Assembly: GCA_027002755.1 (NCBI GenBank)
Contig: JALWZI010000080.1
Coordinates: forward strand, 1-7,351
DNA from: Campylobacteraceae bacterium
GTDB lineage: Bacteria; Campylobacterota; Campylobacteria; Campylobacterales; Sulfurovaceae
Direction of reading: 5' to 3'
Length of the DNA: 7,351 nucleotides
This document shows, one piece after another, positions 6,228-7,351 of the stretch (position 1 is its first letter; each line of letters opens with the position of its first letter). Made by a program: the position numbers and the translations under genes. A model generated the notes under the pieces. That model was not told where the DNA came from. It saw only the letters and a list, made by a program, of their open reading frames with translations, and made no database searches.

Positions 6228-6860
6228 GTGATACAGCTCCTGTCGAACTTCAACATCCAGTTCTACCTCGCCGCCTATCTCCTGGCCGGTATCCCCTTCG
6301 GCTATCTCCTGGCCAAGACCTTCGCCGGGGTCGATATCAAGCAGGAGGGCAGCGGCAACATCGGCGCCACCAATGTCCTGCGGGTCCTCAAGCAGCGTGA
6401 TCCCGCCCTGGCCAGAAAGCTGGGAGCCGCCACGCTCTTCCTGGACGCCGTCAAAGGGGTCGTGGTCCTCCTGGTCGCCAAGTGGCTGGGTGCCTCCCCC
6501 TCCACCCTCTGGACCATCGCCGTTCTGGCGGTCTGGGGGCACTGTTTCAGCATTTTCCTCGGCTTCGAAGGGGGCAAGGGGGTCGCCACCGGCTTCGGGG
6601 TCCTGCTCTTTCTCCTTCCCGTTCCGACCCTGATCGCCCTGGCTGCCTGGGCCGTCGCTGCCAAAGGGCTCAAGATCTCCTCCCTCTCCTCCCTGATCGC
6701 CCTGGCGACACTGCTGATCGCCAGCTACGTGCTCTATCCCCAGGGGGTTCCCGGCATCGGCACCCACGCCCCGGTCTGGATCATCGCCGTCACGGTCTTC
6801 TACAAACATATCCCCAATCTCGTCCGGCTGTTCAAAAAAGAGGAAGCCCCCGTCGCATGA
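6228..6860 (+). CDS. plsY: Acyl-phosphate:glycerol-3-phosphate acyltransferase
   Basis: PlsY is an inner-membrane enzyme that transfers an acyl group from acyl phosphate (made by PlsX) to sn-glycerol 3-phosphate, giving lysophosphatidic acid, the first step of phospholipid synthesis. The 210-residue length is normal. Hydrophobic segments are visible at about 11-30, 67-87, 95-114, 122-145 and 153-170, with another near 182-192. The conserved loops are present: GSGNIGATNVLR (41-52), GHCFSIFLGFEGGKGVATGFG (104-124, the glycine-rich acyl/phosphate site), and the C-terminal KHIPNLVRLFKKEE (193-206). Start is a GTG supported by a good ribosome binding site. Its stop overlaps the folB ATG (ATGA). 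It is transcribed away from nadA from the shared 125-base gap. Confidence 0.97.
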   Translation: MIQLLSNFNIQFYLAAYLLAGIPFGYLLAKTFAGVDIKQEGSGNIGATNVLRVLKQRDPALARKLGAATLFLDAVKGVVVLLVAKWLGASPSTLWTIAVLAVWGHCFSIFLGFEGGKGVATGFGVLLFLLPVPTLIALAAWAVAAKGLKISSLSSLIALATLLIASYVLYPQGVPGIGTHAPVWIIAVTVFYKHIPNLVRLFKKEEAPVA

Positions 6861-7192
6861 AGATCGAGATCCGCTCCTTAGAGATCCAGGCCGTGATCGG
6901 CATCCTTCCCAAAGAGCGTCAGACCTCCCAGAAAGTCATCGTCGATCTGGAAGCGGAGTATCGCTACAAAGAGGGAGAGTATCTCGACTATGCCGCCTTG
7001 GCAGAGCTGATCCGGCAAGAGCTTGTTGATGGAAAATTCGGACTGCTCGAAGAGGCACTCCTGGCACTCAGAGAGCGTATCTTCGAAGCGTATCCTCTCA
7101 TCGAGAGCCTGAAGTTACGCTTGGAAAAGCCGGAGATCCTCGCAGATTGCCGTGTCGCCGTCAGCGAACGCTGGAGCCGTATCGACTTTTAG
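6857..7192 (+). CDS. folB: Dihydroneopterin aldolase family protein
   Basis: FolB converts 7,8-dihydroneopterin to 6-hydroxymethyl-7,8-dihydropterin and glycolaldehyde in folate synthesis, as a cytoplasmic octamer. The 111-residue length fits. Aligned to known FolB, likely active-site residues are E20 in GILPKERQTSQKV, Y45 in YLDYAALAE, E66 in FGLLEEAL and K91 in LEKP. The middle is slightly shorter than in E. coli. The ATG overlaps the plsY stop as ATGA, with GAGGAAG about 10 bases upstream (6840-6846), so it is coupled to plsY. The same pairing occurs, as I recall, in Helicobacter pylori (HP1509-HP1510). Sequence similarity is modest, so a related epimerase or a pterin enzyme of different specificity is possible, but the aldolase is most likely. 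The codons near the 3' end are somewhat more AT-rich than in plsY. Confidence 0.85.
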   Translation: MKIEIRSLEIQAVIGILPKERQTSQKVIVDLEAEYRYKEGEYLDYAALAELIRQELVDGKFGLLEEALLALRERIFEAYPLIESLKLRLEKPEILADCRVAVSERWSRIDF

Positions 7193-7230
7193 CCCGTTCA
7201 TTTGAATAAAACAATGAATCTACACACAGC

Positions 7231-7301
7231 GTAGGTTGGGCTATTGCCCAACAAAAAAACGAGCCTTTGCCATGAAATGTTGGGCAAATAGCCCAACCTA
7301 C
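7231..7301. repeat. Nested inverted repeat: two palindromic arms around a 24-base spacer
   Basis: The left arm (7231-7253) begins GTAGGTTGGGC and contains a hairpin of its own: GTTGGGC, TATT, GCCCAAC (7235-7252). The right arm (7278-7301) is its reverse complement with one extra A and also self-pairs: GTTGGGC, AAATA, GCCCAAC (7279-7297). The two arms can thus form either two small 7-bp hairpins or one long stem of about 23 bp with a single bulge. Seven A residues (7253-7259) follow the left arm. It resembles REP-like dispersed intergenic palindromes known from many environmental proteobacteria. It begins 38 bases after folB and may also limit read-through, but no U run follows a stem on the plus strand. 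Confidence 0.85.
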
Positions 7302-7314
7302 AAGACTTCGTTTC

Positions 7315-7344
7315 CTTTTTCTTTGTCGCGAAACAAAGAAAAAG
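7315..7344. repeat. AT-rich perfect inverted repeat, 12-bp stem
   Basis: CTTTTTCTTTGT (7315-7326) pairs perfectly with ACAAAGAAAAAG (7333-7344) around the six-base loop CGCGAA. The arms are purine-only or pyrimidine-only except for the GT/AC step next to the loop. No run of T follows on either strand, so it is not a classic intrinsic terminator. It lies 13 bases from the nested repeat and may be part of one composite intergenic element that continues past the right edge. Confidence 0.75.
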
Positions 7345-7351
7345 AAATGAA

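Larger units (their letters stand above)
7193..7351. other. Gene-free 3' flank of folB
   Basis: This 159-base stretch is far more AT-rich than the genes. I see no coding frame with a start, ribosome binding site or recognisable protein. A weak AT-only dyad (TTCATT 7197-7202, AATGAA 7213-7218) precedes the two inverted repeats listed separately. No tRNA or other RNA gene is apparent. Confidence 0.7.

Noticed and set aside
7197..7218. A dyad just after the folB stop as a folB terminator
   Set aside because: The 6-bp stem is AT-rich with a single G-C pair, has a 10-base loop, and has no U tract, so it would be too unstable.
7231..7301. A CRISPR array or intrinsic terminator
   Set aside because: There are only two arms and they are inverted, not direct, with no cas genes nearby. 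No stem is followed by a T run on the plus strand. The T7 on the minus strand precedes the left-arm hairpin.

Overview
This window is a compact piece of a GC-rich bacterial chromosome. Every protein family in it is a core housekeeping family. The order M23 peptidase, lpxC, short TsaB-like gene, thrB matches, as I recall it, Campylobacter jejuni Cj0131-Cj0134. The NadA, NadC, PlsY and FolB sequences also look like those of Campylobacterota. High GC codon use argues against the AT-rich host-associated genera. It fits an environmental, probably marine, lineage such as the Nitratifractor/Sulfurovum group. The genus is inference; the phylum is fairly secure.

Left and centre (1-6102) is a block of seven genes read on the minus strand: nadA, nadC, a DHH/DHHA1 phosphoesterase (NrnA-like), a membrane-anchored M23 endopeptidase, lpxC, a short TsaB-like gene, and thrB, which is cut by the left edge. 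The first four genes are joined by 4-base stop/start overlaps (ATGA, GTGA, ATGA), so they are probably one translationally coupled transcript. A 57-base gap before lpxC holds a perfect TATAAT, which suggests a second promoter for lpxC-tsaB-thrB. The block mixes NAD synthesis from aspartate (NadA and NadC make nicotinate mononucleotide from iminoaspartate), nucleotide turnover, peptidoglycan cleavage, the committed step of lipid A synthesis, a possible tRNA t6A-related protein, and threonine synthesis.

The 125-base gap 6103-6227 is divergent and carries the likely promoters of nadA (minus) and plsY (plus). Their -10 boxes are back to back and exactly 17 bases apart.

The right arm (6228-7192) is a two-gene plus-strand unit, plsY-folB, joined by another ATGA overlap. 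It makes lysophosphatidic acid and the folate pterin precursor. The last 159 bases (7193-7351) have no gene. They hold a large nested inverted repeat with GTAGGTTGGGC-type arms and a second AT-rich 12-bp hairpin, probably dispersed intergenic repeats.

I see no mobile element, CRISPR array, RNA gene or defence system. The most interesting points are the interlocked divergent promoter, the hidden lpxC promoter that also fixes its start codon, the short TsaB-like protein, and the terminal palindromes. I found no convincing new biological system.
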